From assembly GCA_022712915.1 (NCBI GenBank), contig JAFLJQ010000224.1, positions 1 through 35,260 of the forward strand: a DNA stretch of 35,260 bases. The letters are read 5' to 3'. The notes beneath the pieces are model-generated. The model saw nothing but the letters and a program-made list of their open reading frames with translations, was not told the origin of the DNA and did not search any database. Each line of letters opens with the position of its first letter. Within the stretch, counting starts at the first letter, position 1. The DNA comes from Gammaproteobacteria bacterium. Lineage in GTDB: Bacteria; Pseudomonadota; Gammaproteobacteria; UBA6429; Thiohalophilaceae. Below, one piece after another: positions 10,262 to 19,107 of this stretch. Position numbers and translations under genes: made by a program.

Positions 10262-10724
10262 AATAATTCAGAACAGTTTGCTAACATATTGTTTAAAATA
10301 TATCAGATTAATCAGCCACAGCTTGTTGGTTATTCAAACTAGTCAATGCTTGTCAACGGTGTAATTCACCCTCCATATGCTTAATGCATAACAAATCACC
10401 ATCGTACCAGAATGTATATGCCACCATTTATACTCCAGCGACAAGTGTCTAACAATATTTTTCCAGATAGTGAGAGTGCATTTTTAAGTTTTTATTCAGT
10501 TGTCCTTAATTTTCGTATCAAATCCAAAATGCACCTGTTGCACTAACCCACAGACATCCCACAGTTGATTAGTTGCCAACAATAAGGAAGTGATCAAAGT
10601 CGACCACGGTAAAATAAAAACCACCGACAAAACTCACTATTCAAGAGTTAAGAGGGAAACGAGATGATCACCATCACACCAACGCAATAAAATAATAACC
10701 CGTATATAGCGAGAAATTCAAAAG
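10262..10724. other. Intergenic gap between nirN and the polyferredoxin gene
   Basis: About 460 bases with no convincing frame. I looked for a TTGA-N6-TCAA palindrome and found only scattered half-sites (around 10330-10355). There is no strong hairpin with a T-run after nirN. Confidence 0.45.
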
Positions 10725-12278
10725 CTAATGACTAGTTCCGGTTGAGCGGTTAATCTTATTATAGATATTGTATTTGCCAGAAGGTTTTTTCATAGGTAGG
10801 CGCTTGATCTCTTTTAAGGTCTTGGCATCATAGACAATAAGCGCACCATCCATATCCCAAACGCTGAGCAGCGCATGCTTACCGTAGCGATCAAATTCCA
10901 CATGGGCGGCATTTTTACCCGGCATGGGACGGAGGGTCTTGACGATTTCCAGTGTCTTTTTGTCAATCACATGCACCGCATCCTTATTTGGCCCAAAGAA
11001 AACATCCACCCAGGCATAGTCTGAATTTTCATGGCTGCGCATAAAGAAACCTGACCCCAGGGTCTTAATCGTTTTAATGGTCTTCCAGGTCTCCATGTCG
11101 ATAATACTAACCTCGCTTTTCTTCAGGTTAGGTGTCGCCATGACAGTGCGACCTTTGTATTGCCAGGTAATACCCGAACCAAGATGGGGCATACCGGTAA
11201 GATCCAGTTTATTCACCACCCGTTTCAGATCCAGATCCACTACCTGCCCCACACCCTGCCGTGAAGATCCCATTAGCAAGGTATATTCCTGATTAAAGAA
11301 AAAATCATCGAGGTAATCATTCACCCGGATACGACGTACCGGGAATGGAGGTGGTTTAATCTCATCACCTGAGACTTCGTTGTAATCATGCACCCAACCA
11401 GAAAAACCGGACGGTGGAGCATCGGCATAGGATATCTCCCATACTTCGGGGAGATCCTTCAGTGCCGCAATAAAAGTCTCACGCGGTTCCGCCGTATAGA
11501 CCGCACTCACCCGTGAGGTCTTGCCATCCGCCCCCTTGGTTGGGATCACTTTGAGGGGAAGCAAGGTTTTACTATCCAGCACCACCAGAGAATGGGGCAG
11601 ATAATTGGCCACCATGATATGACGACCATCACCGGAGACGGCAATATTGCGCGTGTTGATCCCGGCACGAACCTCAAGCACGGTTTTTAGATTATAAATA
11701 TCAAATTTACTCACCCAACCATCACGCGAGGCAAAGTAGACATAGCGACCATCTGGGGAATATTTGGGACCGCCATGTAATGCAAAGCGGGTCTTGAAAC
11801 GGTGGATAGGTTCAAATTTATCACCATCCAGTAGAGTCGCATGATGATCACCCAGTTCAACCACAATAAACAGATTCATCATGTCTGCTTTATAAAGCGG
11901 CTTGTTACCCAGACTGTCAGGCTTGAAATGAACGATATTAGACTTGCTGATGTCAGCCATATCCCATTTAGGCATGGAGGGTAAGGGGCTATAGATGTAA
12001 TCAGCAAGCATGCCAACCTGTTGAACCGTGAGCATCTTGGCGTGGGCAGGCATTTGTGTGGCCGGACGTCCGTTTTTAATCACGGCGATAGCACTTTTCT
12101 TACTCAAGCGTTTGAGATTTTCCGGTATCAAAGCCGGCCCCATTCCGCCAAGGCGATCCATACCATGACACTGAGCGCAGTGTTTAAGAAAAAGTTGTTG
12201 ACTCGTATCCGCAGCAAAAATACTTTGTGTAATCAGGAGACTCAGAACAACAAGACCAAATCCTCTCAATAGGCACAT
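10725..12278 (-). CDS. nirN: NirN, dihydro-heme d1 dehydrogenase-like cytochrome
   Basis: NirN is a periplasmic relative of cytochrome cd1 that carries out the last oxidation in heme d1 maturation. The ATG at 12278 is chosen because GGAG lies seven bases upstream and a clean signal peptide ending in FAAD follows. From this start the protein has 517 residues. A c-type heme motif CAQCH is at residues 34-38, followed by an eight-bladed d1-type propeller. The first of the two catalytic His of cd1 nitrite reductase is absent (LDDFFF where NirS has LHDGFF), while the second is kept in GMPHLGSG. This loss separates NirN from NirS. It lies 31 bases after nirJ at the end of the heme d1 operon. An alternative start at 12380 would overlap nirJ. 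Confidence 0.88.
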   Translation of the reverse strand: MCLLRGFGLVVLSLLITQSIFAADTSQQLFLKHCAQCHGMDRLGGMGPALIPENLKRLSKKSAIAVIKNGRPATQMPAHAKMLTVQQVGMLADYIYSPLPSMPKWDMADISKSNIVHFKPDSLGNKPLYKADMMNLFIVVELGDHHATLLDGDKFEPIHRFKTRFALHGGPKYSPDGRYVYFASRDGWVSKFDIYNLKTVLEVRAGINTRNIAVSGDGRHIMVANYLPHSLVVLDSKTLLPLKVIPTKGADGKTSRVSAVYTAEPRETFIAALKDLPEVWEISYADAPPSGFSGWVHDYNEVSGDEIKPPPFPVRRIRVNDYLDDFFFNQEYTLLMGSSRQGVGQVVDLDLKRVVNKLDLTGMPHLGSGITWQYKGRTVMATPNLKKSEVSIIDMETWKTIKTIKTLGSGFFMRSHENSDYAWVDVFFGPNKDAVHVIDKKTLEIVKTLRPMPGKNAAHVEFDRYGKHALLSVWDMDGALIVYDAKTLKEIKRLPMKKPSGKYNIYNKINRSTGTSH

Positions 12279-12309
12279 TGCTACTCCACTTAACTTACGG
12301 TAATGGATT

Positions 12310-13497
12310 TTAAGCATGACGTGTAAAAGGCGTGACCTGTAAGCGCTCGGCAGATGTTTGAACACCAATTTCATCGTCATCCAGATAACAGGCAGGATCT
12401 TCGGCCCAAAAATCTTCGGTTAGCTGATGTGCCCGCACGCGGGTATTACCACCACAGACATCCAGATAAGTACACTGGCCACAGCGTCCCTTGAGTGGCC
12501 GGGGTGAGGACTTCAACCCTGCCATAAGCGGATCGCTGGTATCCTGCCATATCTCTGAGAGGGCCCGTTCCCGCACATTACCCAGACTATAGTGCCACCA
12601 GAAGGTATCGGGGTGAACCACGCCCAGGTTGTCAATATTAGCAATATTAACACCGGAGGAATTGCCTCCCCACTGCGCCAGTTTCGCACGCATGTGTTCC
12701 AGCTTGTCGGGGAAGTGTTTAGCAATCCAGAATAATAAATAGACACCATCGGCATCATTATTACCCGTCACAAATTCTCGATGTCGCCCAGCCTGCACAT
12801 CCTGCCAGCAGGTATCAAACAATAGATCCATGGCATTACGGGTCATCTGATGAATAACGTCATCTTTACGATTTTTATTACCACGCCCGGCATAATTCAA
12901 ATGCGACAAATAAAACTTGTCGACCTTTTCCTGCTCCATAATATTCAACAGCGCAGGCAACTCAGTGGCATTGTCCTGAGTAAGCGTAAAGCGCATGCCA
13001 ATTTTGATGCCATGATCATGGCATAAACGAATGCCCTGCATAGATTCATCAAAGGCACCCTGCTTACGGCGGAACATATCATGGGTCTCACGTACACCAT
13101 CGATACTAATACCAACGTAGTCGTAATTCACCGCAGCAATGGCATCAATATTTTTGTCTGTAATCAAGGTACCATTGGTTGACAGGCCAACATAAAAACC
13201 CATCTCTTTAGCTCGATGTGAGATGTCAAAAATATCAGGCCGTAACAAGGGTTCTCCACCAGAGAGGATCAGTACCGGGACATGAAACTTCTTCAGATCA
13301 TCCATGACAGTAAAGACTTCATCCGTGTTCAACTCGCCAGGAAAATCCTTGTCTGCCGAAATGGAATAACAGTGCTTACAGGTGAGATTGCAGCGGCGCA
13401 CCAGATTCCAGATCACCACCGGTCCTGGCGGGTTACGCTTCGACCCTAGTGGAGTTGGGCTGGCAAGTTCCTGCATGTATTGACTGATTCTAAACAT
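12310..13497 (-). CDS. nirJ: NirJ, radical SAM enzyme of heme d1 synthesis
   Basis: NirJ is a cytoplasmic radical SAM enzyme that installs the oxo groups of heme d1 by removing propionate side chains. The 395-residue product has the radical SAM cluster motif CNLTCKHCYS (C36, C40, C43), followed by LSGGEPLLRPD. A C-terminal SPASM-like Cys set for an extra Fe-S cluster includes CGQCTYLDVCGG and a final Cys near residue 367. The ATG at 13497 is preceded by GGAG six bases upstream, within ten bases of the nirH stop, so the two are tightly coupled. PqqE-like and AhbC/D-like proteins are the nearest alternatives, but the nir context makes NirJ the best call. Confidence 0.95.
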   Translation of the reverse strand: MFRISQYMQELASPTPLGSKRNPPGPVVIWNLVRRCNLTCKHCYSISADKDFPGELNTDEVFTVMDDLKKFHVPVLILSGGEPLLRPDIFDISHRAKEMGFYVGLSTNGTLITDKNIDAIAAVNYDYVGISIDGVRETHDMFRRKQGAFDESMQGIRLCHDHGIKIGMRFTLTQDNATELPALLNIMEQEKVDKFYLSHLNYAGRGNKNRKDDVIHQMTRNAMDLLFDTCWQDVQAGRHREFVTGNNDADGVYLLFWIAKHFPDKLEHMRAKLAQWGGNSSGVNIANIDNLGVVHPDTFWWHYSLGNVRERALSEIWQDTSDPLMAGLKSSPRPLKGRCGQCTYLDVCGGNTRVRAHQLTEDFWAEDPACYLDDDEIGVQTSAERLQVTPFTRHA

Positions 13498-13507
13498 GTC
13501 CTACTCC

Positions 13508-13984
13508 TCAGGAGGCTATACGCATTCCGGTCTTTTTCAGGATTCGGGTACTGAATAGCACATCATGACCCCGATCATTATCACCCAGAATATCGGCAAT
13601 CACATTAACCTGCTGGAGGGCCTCTTCCCTGTTGTGAGCATGAACCATGGCAAACAGATTATAAGCCCATTCCGGTAGATGGCGTGGGCGGTGATAACAA
13701 TGACTAACAAAGGCCAGAGAACCTATTTTTTGACCCAATTCCTGCACCTTTTCATCAGGCACATCCCATACGGTCATGCCATTAGCCTTGTACCCGAGTT
13801 TATAATGGTTTGGCACAGCACCGATTCGCCTTATCACGCCGCTATCTTGCATAGCTTGCATACGTTTCTTTAACTCATCATGCGAGATACCAATTTGTGT
13901 TGCCAACTGCAAATAAGGTTTTGCCGTTAAAGGCAAACCGGCCTGGGTTGCGACTATGATCCGCCGATCAATATCATCTACCAT
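13508..13984 (-). CDS. nirH: NirH, siroheme decarboxylase subunit
   Basis: This 158-residue protein belongs to the Lrp/AsnC-like NirDLGH family, which decarboxylates siroheme to 12,18-didecarboxysiroheme on the way to heme d1. It has an N-terminal winged-helix-like part (about 1-60) with the GLPLTAKPYLQLA stretch typical of the family, then the ligand-binding half. The family-typical HCYHRPRHLPEWAYNLFAMVH region is visible at about residues 95-116. It resembles NirL in the same operon in the CYxRPRxLPxWxYNLFxMxH stretch, so NirH and NirL are one paralogous pair. Which of the two is H or L is judged from the order relative to nirJ. It directly precedes nirJ. Confidence 0.88.
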   Translation of the reverse strand: MVDDIDRRIIVATQAGLPLTAKPYLQLATQIGISHDELKKRMQAMQDSGVIRRIGAVPNHYKLGYKANGMTVWDVPDEKVQELGQKIGSLAFVSHCYHRPRHLPEWAYNLFAMVHAHNREEALQQVNVIADILGDNDRGHDVLFSTRILKKTGMRIAS

Positions 13985-14061
13985 TTGTTATTCGACCGGT
14001 TTTTTTAGGACAATTTGGCATTCAAGACCTTATTTACTTGTCTTAAGAAACGATAGCGAGC

Positions 14062-14862
14062 TTACTTACGCATACTTGTACTAACAGCTGCTGGTAAGGC
14101 TGAGTACATGCCAGTAAGCTCATTCATACGTTTTAACAGTTGTTCACTGGTCATCGCAATAATAAGCGGTATCAACCTTTTCTCACCACGACCCAAGCCA
14201 TGTTTAAATAACATCCATTCCACAGCCGCCTCATCGAGTGATTTCTTAATTTCAACCGTGTTTTGAGGGGCCGATTGTAATTCAGAAAGCACGTCATTAA
14301 ATTCAGTCTTGGTCTGCTTCATTTTAGTCCGAAGAGCAGCATTATCCACACCCCAGGTACGTAACATATAAAGTTTTGCCAACCTCTGTGATAACATACG
14401 TTGTCGGCCTGAGACATTCACTAAATGACCCTCTGAACTGCCCGAATGTTTTTCTAGCAACACTACAACCTTATTAGTAGCTTGCAGTAATTTTTCATTC
14501 GACTTCAGCAATTTTTTTGCCTCCTTTAGGTTCACTTCCTCCATAATCGTACGCTTAAAAGGTCGCCACAGTTCATCAACCTTTAGCAAGCTAGTGCGTA
14601 TTTGCCTGGTAGGTGAATAAGCCAGTAATTCCTGTAGCTGCTTATCAAACAATTTAATAGCACTACCAAGTTGCCTTTCTGCCTGGTATGCCTGTACGTC
14701 TACCCCAATCATGCAATAGGACTTCAATATACGCTGGGTTAACATGCGTTGCCGGCCGGCCTTATTAATCGCATCTGATATACCCGTTACTTCTGCATAG
14801 GACACATCAAGCATTGCCAACATAACAAGTAAAACATTAATTCCAATAAACTTTTTTTTCAC
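14062..14862 (-). CDS. Secreted two-copy PilJ/NarX-like sensor-domain protein
   Basis: The 266-residue product starts at a GTG (14862) with a Lys-rich N-terminus and a hydrophobic core ending in SYA (about residues 9-23), a likely signal peptide or N-terminal anchor. Two copies of a PilJ/NarX-type helical domain follow, each opening with a near-identical motif: INKAGRQRMLTQRI at about residues 32-45 and VNVSGRQRMLSQRL at about 148-161. In NarX and NarQ the related P-box helix binds nitrate and nitrite. Here no kinase, HAMP or methyl-accepting domain follows, so it is a free periplasmic module. It sits between nirG and nirH on the same strand, with 53- and 77-base gaps, inside an otherwise canonical heme d1 operon. 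Its role is not known to me; nitrate, nitrite or NO sensing, or heme trafficking, are guesses. Confidence 0.8.
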   Translation of the reverse strand: MKKKFIGINVLLVMLAMLDVSYAEVTGISDAINKAGRQRMLTQRILKSYCMIGVDVQAYQAERQLGSAIKLFDKQLQELLAYSPTRQIRTSLLKVDELWRPFKRTIMEEVNLKEAKKLLKSNEKLLQATNKVVVLLEKHSGSSEGHLVNVSGRQRMLSQRLAKLYMLRTWGVDNAALRTKMKQTKTEFNDVLSELQSAPQNTVEIKKSLDEAAVEWMLFKHGLGRGEKRLIPLIIAMTSEQLLKRMNELTGMYSALPAAVSTSMRK

Positions 14863-14915
14863 TTCCCTGACCTCGATGCCTTATCACAAAGGCATATATT
14901 TATTCACGAGTTAAT

Positions 14916-15359
14916 TCAAACAAAAAATTTTAATTTAATATAAAATTCTTGCAGCTTGGGCATATTATATAACGGATAGCCCGTCTGTTGTGTAATTTTA
15001 TTATTTATGCCATCAACTTGTTCAGGGGTTTCTGTTGCTAACACAAACCACATATTAAATTCATGATCACGCTGATAATTATGAGCAACTTCCGCAAAAC
15101 TATTGACTATGTCTACCACTCGATCAAAATCATGTTGAGGGATTTTCATTGCTACCAGGCTAAACGCCCCGCCTAATTTTTCAGCATGATACATAGGGCC
15201 AAAACGTGTAAGGGTTTTCTCTTGCAGCATTATATCCAGTCGCTGCAAAAGAGTGGTTTCATCCGTACCTAATTCAACCGCCACATCGGCGTAAGGACGA
15301 TCACTTATTGGGAAACCGTCCTGCAAACGGTTGATAATGTCTTTATCCAGCTTATCCAC
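14916..15359 (-). CDS. nirG: NirG, siroheme decarboxylase subunit
   Basis: This Lrp/AsnC-like subunit of the siroheme decarboxylase complex acts in heme d1 synthesis. The family stretch DGFPISDRPYADVA lies near the N-terminus. The second half has AEVAHNYQRDHEFNMWFVLAT, matching the NHNYERxHxxNLWFVV signature of the NirD/NirG half of the family. I favour the GTG at 15359, because GGAG lies nine bases upstream. A TTG at 15368 would sit directly against that site. It follows nirL after a few bases and is followed by the PilJ-like gene. It pairs with NirD in sequence type, whereas NirL and NirH form the other type. Confidence 0.88.
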   Translation of the reverse strand: MDKLDKDIINRLQDGFPISDRPYADVAVELGTDETTLLQRLDIMLQEKTLTRFGPMYHAEKLGGAFSLVAMKIPQHDFDRVVDIVNSFAEVAHNYQRDHEFNMWFVLATETPEQVDGINNKITQQTGYPLYNMPKLQEFYIKLKFFV

Positions 15360-15374
15360 GTAATACAACTCCAG

Positions 15375-15923
15375 CTAACCGGTATCACCATCTGGCTTCA
15401 AACGGTGATAACGTGCACCACGCTGTTTAAAACGGCGTTTGCTAAAAAGTACATCATGAGAAACATTATCCAGTTTGCAACGCTCAATCAATGTTTCAAT
15501 ATTGTGATGCACTTCACCTTTATCCTGACCATGTATCATACAAAATAAATTATACGGCCAAATAGGAAGTCGCCGGGGGCGTTGATAACACAAGGTTACA
15601 AAGTCAAACTGCCCCATACTTGAACCCAATTTAGAGACACGCTCATCCGGGATATCCCACACCACCATCGCATTGGCACGATAACCGAGCTCATGATGTT
15701 TCACCACCACGCCCATACGCTTGATCACTTTACCCTGTAACATACGTTGCAAGCGCTGAATGACTTCATCTTCATCCATAGCAATACGGGCACCAATCTC
15801 TGCATAGGGTCTAGAACACAGTGGCAGGCCCGACTGAATTGCCGCAACTAAAGCTTGATCCTGTGCATCAAGCAGGCCGGTCAATTGTTTTGTCTTAGAC
15901 AAGGCTTTAACCTTCACGTCCAT
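15375..15923 (-). CDS. nirL: NirL, siroheme decarboxylase subunit
   Basis: NirL is an Lrp/AsnC-like subunit of siroheme decarboxylase in heme d1 synthesis. The 182-residue protein has a basic N-terminal extension (about 25 residues) before the usual winged-helix part with SGLPLCSRPYAEIG. The second half has CYQRPRRLPIWPYNLFCMIH, the NirL/NirH-type signature, with conserved His and Arg residues. The C-terminus is rich in Lys and Arg (KRRFKQRGARYHRLK). Its start overlaps the nirD stop by ten bases, which implies translational coupling, and its stop is a few bases from the nirG start region. Assignment to NirL rather than NirH follows operon order. Confidence 0.9.
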   Translation of the reverse strand: MDVKVKALSKTKQLTGLLDAQDQALVAAIQSGLPLCSRPYAEIGARIAMDEDEVIQRLQRMLQGKVIKRMGVVVKHHELGYRANAMVVWDIPDERVSKLGSSMGQFDFVTLCYQRPRRLPIWPYNLFCMIHGQDKGEVHHNIETLIERCKLDNVSHDVLFSKRRFKQRGARYHRLKPDGDTG

Positions 15924-16393
15924 TTAAGCTCAAACCCCAAATCTATATGATAGTCATGTAACATTGGCAAAAAGAGAACAGGGCAAGCAGTGCATTTTTC
16001 CATATCGAGCAAAACATTTTGCAGATGGGCATCATCTTCAGCCGTTACAACAAACCAGAGATTATAATGATGCTCCCGTTCGTAGTTGTGATTGACTTCA
16101 TCATAGGCACTAATGATCTGTGCTACTCGATCCAGATCATCTTCAGGCACGGCCATGGCGGCTAACATACTTGCACCAACACTATTTGCCCTGAATACAG
16201 CACCTATCCGGCTGATAAACCCATCATCTTGCAGTGTTGCCAGCAAGCTCAGCACTTCGACTTCACTTATCCCCAATTGCTCACCGATATCCTTATAGGG
16301 TGTCGGTGATATCGGAAAACCATGCTGAAAATCATTCAATAAACGACGCTTCAGTGGGTCATCAAGTAATACGTCAGTATTGTGTCCGTGCAT
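15914..16393 (-). CDS. nirD: NirD, siroheme decarboxylase subunit
   Basis: The 159-residue protein is the first of four Lrp/AsnC-like siroheme decarboxylase subunits in the operon. It carries HGFPISPTPYKDIGEQLG near the N-terminus and VNHNYEREHHYNLWFVVTA in the second half, the NirD/NirG-type signature. An AAAGG ribosome site precedes the ATG at 16393. It lies 33 bases after nirF and overlaps nirL by ten bases. In some denitrifiers NirD and NirL are fused; here they are separate frames. The product is cytoplasmic. DNA-binding ability is doubtful despite the Lrp-like fold, because the family is enzymatic. Confidence 0.9.
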   Translation of the reverse strand: MHGHNTDVLLDDPLKRRLLNDFQHGFPISPTPYKDIGEQLGISEVEVLSLLATLQDDGFISRIGAVFRANSVGASMLAAMAVPEDDLDRVAQIISAYDEVNHNYEREHHYNLWFVVTAEDDAHLQNVLLDMEKCTACPVLFLPMLHDYHIDLGFELKWT

Positions 16394-16426
16394 CTACCTT
16401 TACTCTTAAAAATTAGACCAAACCGG

Positions 16427-17611
16427 TCAAAGACCTATACGATGGGCGCGAGCTGCAAAAAATATACCGCTGGGCTTGTCCGCAGACAAACGGCTAATTT
16501 CCTTAAAGGTTCGAGTATCATAGACCTTGATGAGATCCTCATCCCGCACTGAAACCCAAACGTGTTCGCCCCGCGGGGTAAATTCCATGTGCAACACGGC
16601 CTTACCGGGTTTAAGCGTCTTCACCACTTTCAACTGTTCGGTATCAATCACCTGAACAGTATCATTATTTGGAAAAGCGAAGTTGACCCATACGTGGCGA
16701 CCATCGGGTTGTGCCATGGCAAACACTGGTTGGCCATAAACTTTGATGCGACCTCGTTGTTTCCAGTTATTACGATTTACCGCCAGCACTTCATTATGAC
16801 CGATGGCCGGTAAAAATGCGTGTTCCCCAGCCACGGCCCAACCCTCCAAATGAGGCATTTTGTAAACAGGTAATTTTTTTTCACCACGACCATAGCCACT
16901 GAGTATGCGTTTTGGTTGCTTATCTATATTCCAAAGATCCAACAAACTGAGGCCATCTTCACCAAATAAGCCAGCTATATAGTAACGGCCATCCTCCGTA
17001 ATCAGCGCGTCATAAGGTTGAGTGCCAATATTTTTGAATTTTTTGACCTTCGGCATTGTCGGCTGTTTAAGATCAGCAACCCATATTTCACCCGCGTCAT
17101 ACAGGCTAAAGACAAACATCTGCCCTGGTGCATCGACCAAACCCACAACCTTGGAACGTTCACCCAGCTTACCGTAAGTCGCGGGAATATCCGCCACCAA
17201 CTCAAGGGTATCGGCTTTAAATACTTTTACACCACCGGGGGAATAATTCGATACTGCGATAAGTTTGCCATCCTGTGAAATAGCACCGCCAATACTATTC
17301 CCAGCCTGAATCACCCGTTTAACCAATTTACCTTCAAGAATATCAATTTTACTCAGACCACCATCACGGCCAAAGACATAGGCATAACGTTCATCACGCG
17401 AATAAACAATCGAGGCATGAGACAAGTCACCAAGACCTGTAATCTGTTGCAGGCGAGTACGTCCCGTTGTTTCAACAATCTGCACACTGCCGCTGGCCCG
17501 CTCAATGACGACCCCAAGATCACCGGTTCCGCGCAGACTGGTACATCCGGTCAAGGTGATTAAACAGACTATCAAGCAGAAAAAATGAGGCAGAGTATAT
17601 TTATAAGACAT
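16427..17611 (-). CDS. nirF: NirF, heme d1 biosynthesis lipoprotein
   Basis: NirF is a periplasmic d1-type beta-propeller needed for heme d1 maturation. The ATG at 17611 has AAGG eight bases upstream and opens a signal peptide ending in a lipobox, LTGC (about residues 20-23 from this start), so the protein is probably lipid-anchored. The propeller repeats are visible as recurring VFGRDGGLSKID, GQLIAVSNYSPGG-like and DTRTFKEISRL stretches. Unlike NirS and NirN it has no c-heme motif. Its start overlaps the end of nirC by eleven bases, implying coupled translation, and nirD follows 33 bases on. The C-terminal DKPSGIFFAARAHRIGL stretch is typical for NirF. Confidence 0.93.
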   Translation of the reverse strand: MSYKYTLPHFFCLIVCLITLTGCTSLRGTGDLGVVIERASGSVQIVETTGRTRLQQITGLGDLSHASIVYSRDERYAYVFGRDGGLSKIDILEGKLVKRVIQAGNSIGGAISQDGKLIAVSNYSPGGVKVFKADTLELVADIPATYGKLGERSKVVGLVDAPGQMFVFSLYDAGEIWVADLKQPTMPKVKKFKNIGTQPYDALITEDGRYYIAGLFGEDGLSLLDLWNIDKQPKRILSGYGRGEKKLPVYKMPHLEGWAVAGEHAFLPAIGHNEVLAVNRNNWKQRGRIKVYGQPVFAMAQPDGRHVWVNFAFPNNDTVQVIDTEQLKVVKTLKPGKAVLHMEFTPRGEHVWVSVRDEDLIKVYDTRTFKEISRLSADKPSGIFFAARAHRIGL

Positions 17612-17927
17612 CGGATTGACCTTGAAGCAATACATCCAGCAACCAGTTTGCCTCCTCAGTTGTCAGAAATGTTTTCCAGGGCGGCATCGGTGTACCCGGA
17701 CGCCCCTCCAGAATAGTCGCCAATAACATTTGCCGTGGTTTTTTCATTAAAACATCCTCTGTTAATGCTGGCCCGAGACCACCTTTCAGACTCATGCCAT
17801 GACATGAGCCACAATCATGTTTTAACAGATGACGTAACTCAAGCTGTCGCGTTAATGAAATATCAGCCATGCTGTAACATGGTGCTGCTACCAGTACTAA
17901 CAAGGCAAGCAATAAAAAATTATGCAT
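17601..17927 (-). CDS. nirC: NirC-like small c-type cytochrome
   Basis: A 108-residue periplasmic monoheme cytochrome c. I choose the ATG at 17927, which has AAGGGG just upstream and opens a clean signal peptide (LLLALLVLVAAPCYSMA). The heme motif is CGSCH, and RPGTPMPPW supplies a Met that is a candidate sixth ligand. In other denitrifiers NirC supports heme d1 maturation and can pass electrons to NirS. It overlaps the nirE end by eight bases and the nirF start by eleven, so the three are tightly coupled. It resembles the N-terminal cytochrome domain of NirN (GGLGPAL and GRPGTPMP versus GGMGPAL and GRPATQMP), suggesting shared ancestry. Confidence 0.87.
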   Translation of the reverse strand: MHNFLLLALLVLVAAPCYSMADISLTRQLELRHLLKHDCGSCHGMSLKGGLGPALTEDVLMKKPRQMLLATILEGRPGTPMPPWKTFLTTEEANWLLDVLLQGQSDVL

Positions 17928-18729
17928 TTGCCCCTTGCTCTTTATGTAGACGACTATTTTGTTCCTCATAGCTGCTAACAAACCAATCAAGTCTGCCAGC
18001 CAGTGAAACAACTCGTCCGATCACAATCATGACCGGTGCCTTCATTTTGTACTGCAAGACCTGATCAGGTAGATGGTGCAACGTTGCAATACAACGCCGT
18101 TGCTGCATAGTCGTACCATTTTCAATGACTGCCGCAGGCGTTTCGGGAGAAAGCCCAGCCTCAATCAGCTTATGACAAATCTGTTCCAGATTGGCCAGGC
18201 CCATGTAGACTACAATCGTCCGATCCGGATCCGCAAGCCTTTGCCAATCAAGTTCAAGAGGTTCATTTTCCAGACAATGACCAGTTATGATATGCACACC
18301 ACGGGACATGCCCCTGTGTGTTAGTGGAATTCCAGCATACGCCGTACATGCCACTGCTGCGGTGATGCCCGGTACAACTTCAAAAGCAATACCCCGCTCA
18401 GCCAAATAGATGGCTTCTTCACTGCCTCGCCCAAATACAAATGGGTCGCCGCCTTTTAATCGCACAATCGTCCTGTCTTTTCCGGTGCCAAGAGCAGCCA
18501 ACAATTTGTTAATCTCATCCTGCGGCACAGGATGCCTGCCCGATTCCTTGCCAACGTATATCCGTGAAATACCATGTGGTATGTGTTCAATAATTTCGTC
18601 GGACACCAAACGATCATAAACAATTACATCGGCAGTTTGTAGTAACCGGTGGGCCTTGATCGTCAATAAATCCGGATCGCCCGGGCCAGTCCCAACCAGA
18701 TAAATTTTTGCTTGCATAGCCATCGCCAT
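17920..18729 (-). CDS. nirE: NirE, uroporphyrinogen-III C-methyltransferase
   Basis: This SUMT-family enzyme methylates uroporphyrinogen III twice with S-adenosylmethionine, giving precorrin-2 for heme d1. The 269-residue protein has the family landmarks VGTGPGDPDLLT (residues 11-22), VYDRLVS, RLKGGDPFVFGRG (about 89-101), VPGITAA, GIPLTHRG and VYMGL. It has no siroheme synthase domain (no CysG-like N-terminus), so precorrin-2 oxidation and iron insertion must come from elsewhere. Its position as first gene of the heme d1 operon, behind a Dnr-type palindrome, favours NirE over CobA. Tandem in-frame ATGs (18729, 18723 and 18717) leave the exact start open by a few residues. Confidence 0.9.
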   Translation of the reverse strand: MAMAMQAKIYLVGTGPGDPDLLTIKAHRLLQTADVIVYDRLVSDEIIEHIPHGISRIYVGKESGRHPVPQDEINKLLAALGTGKDRTIVRLKGGDPFVFGRGSEEAIYLAERGIAFEVVPGITAAVACTAYAGIPLTHRGMSRGVHIITGHCLENEPLELDWQRLADPDRTIVVYMGLANLEQICHKLIEAGLSPETPAAVIENGTTMQQRRCIATLHHLPDQVLQYKMKAPVMIVIGRVVSLAGRLDWFVSSYEEQNSRLHKEQGANA

Positions 18730-19107
18730 TCTCTAAAATGCTGCGCCACCAACTCAGTGGTTCCAATCCCCAAACCACCACGACCCTGACAAGTCATTAT
18801 CAGGCCCTAGGTTTTCACTAATCCTTGATTTAGGTCAAGTATGGTTAGCGTAATGGTAAAGATCAAGCACGAGAATATAAAGCTGAAGTAGCACGACAAA
18901 CCGCAATTCACCTTTAGAATCAGTCAAATAGACCAATTACAGAAATTATAAAGATGTACTACCTTTCATTGCAAAAGCAATGCTAAACTTTGATATCATT
19001 TGTATCAGGCTAGCCTGAATCACAAATTATTTATGACGCTTCGTGCGGACTAATTGCACGATTACCCGGTTTGCATTTGACTGTACTACTAAAGAAGGAT
19101 CAATCCC
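18730..19107. other. Divergent promoter region between nirE and the hemerythrin gene
   Basis: This 378-base region separates nirE (minus) from the membrane hemerythrin gene (plus). It holds the Dnr-type palindrome at 18825-18838. The right half, before the hemerythrin gene, has a TTGATATCA element near 18990 that lacks correct palindrome spacing. No reading frame is apparent. Confidence 0.6.
18825..18838 (-). promoter_or_regulatory. Dnr/FNR-type palindrome upstream of nirE
   Basis: TTGATTTAGGTCAA fits TTGAT-N4-(A/G)TCAA. A GATAAT-like -10 sits about 30 bases downstream toward nirE (18796-18801), giving the spacing of a class II FNR-type promoter. It could also serve the hemerythrin gene on the other strand, but I see no well-placed -10 in that direction. 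Confidence 0.72.

Noticed and set aside
10325-10356. Half-sites resembling a Dnr box upstream of the polyferredoxin gene
   Set aside because: Spacing between TTG and TCAA elements does not fit, so the region is left as unassigned intergenic sequence.
10725-12278. Second copy of nirS
   Set aside because: One of the two catalytic His is missing, and the gene sits at the end of the heme d1 operon, which matches NirN.
18985-19008. TTGATATCA and GTATCA near the hemerythrin gene as a second Dnr site
   Set aside because: The half-sites do not have the four-base spacing, and no well-placed -10 follows.
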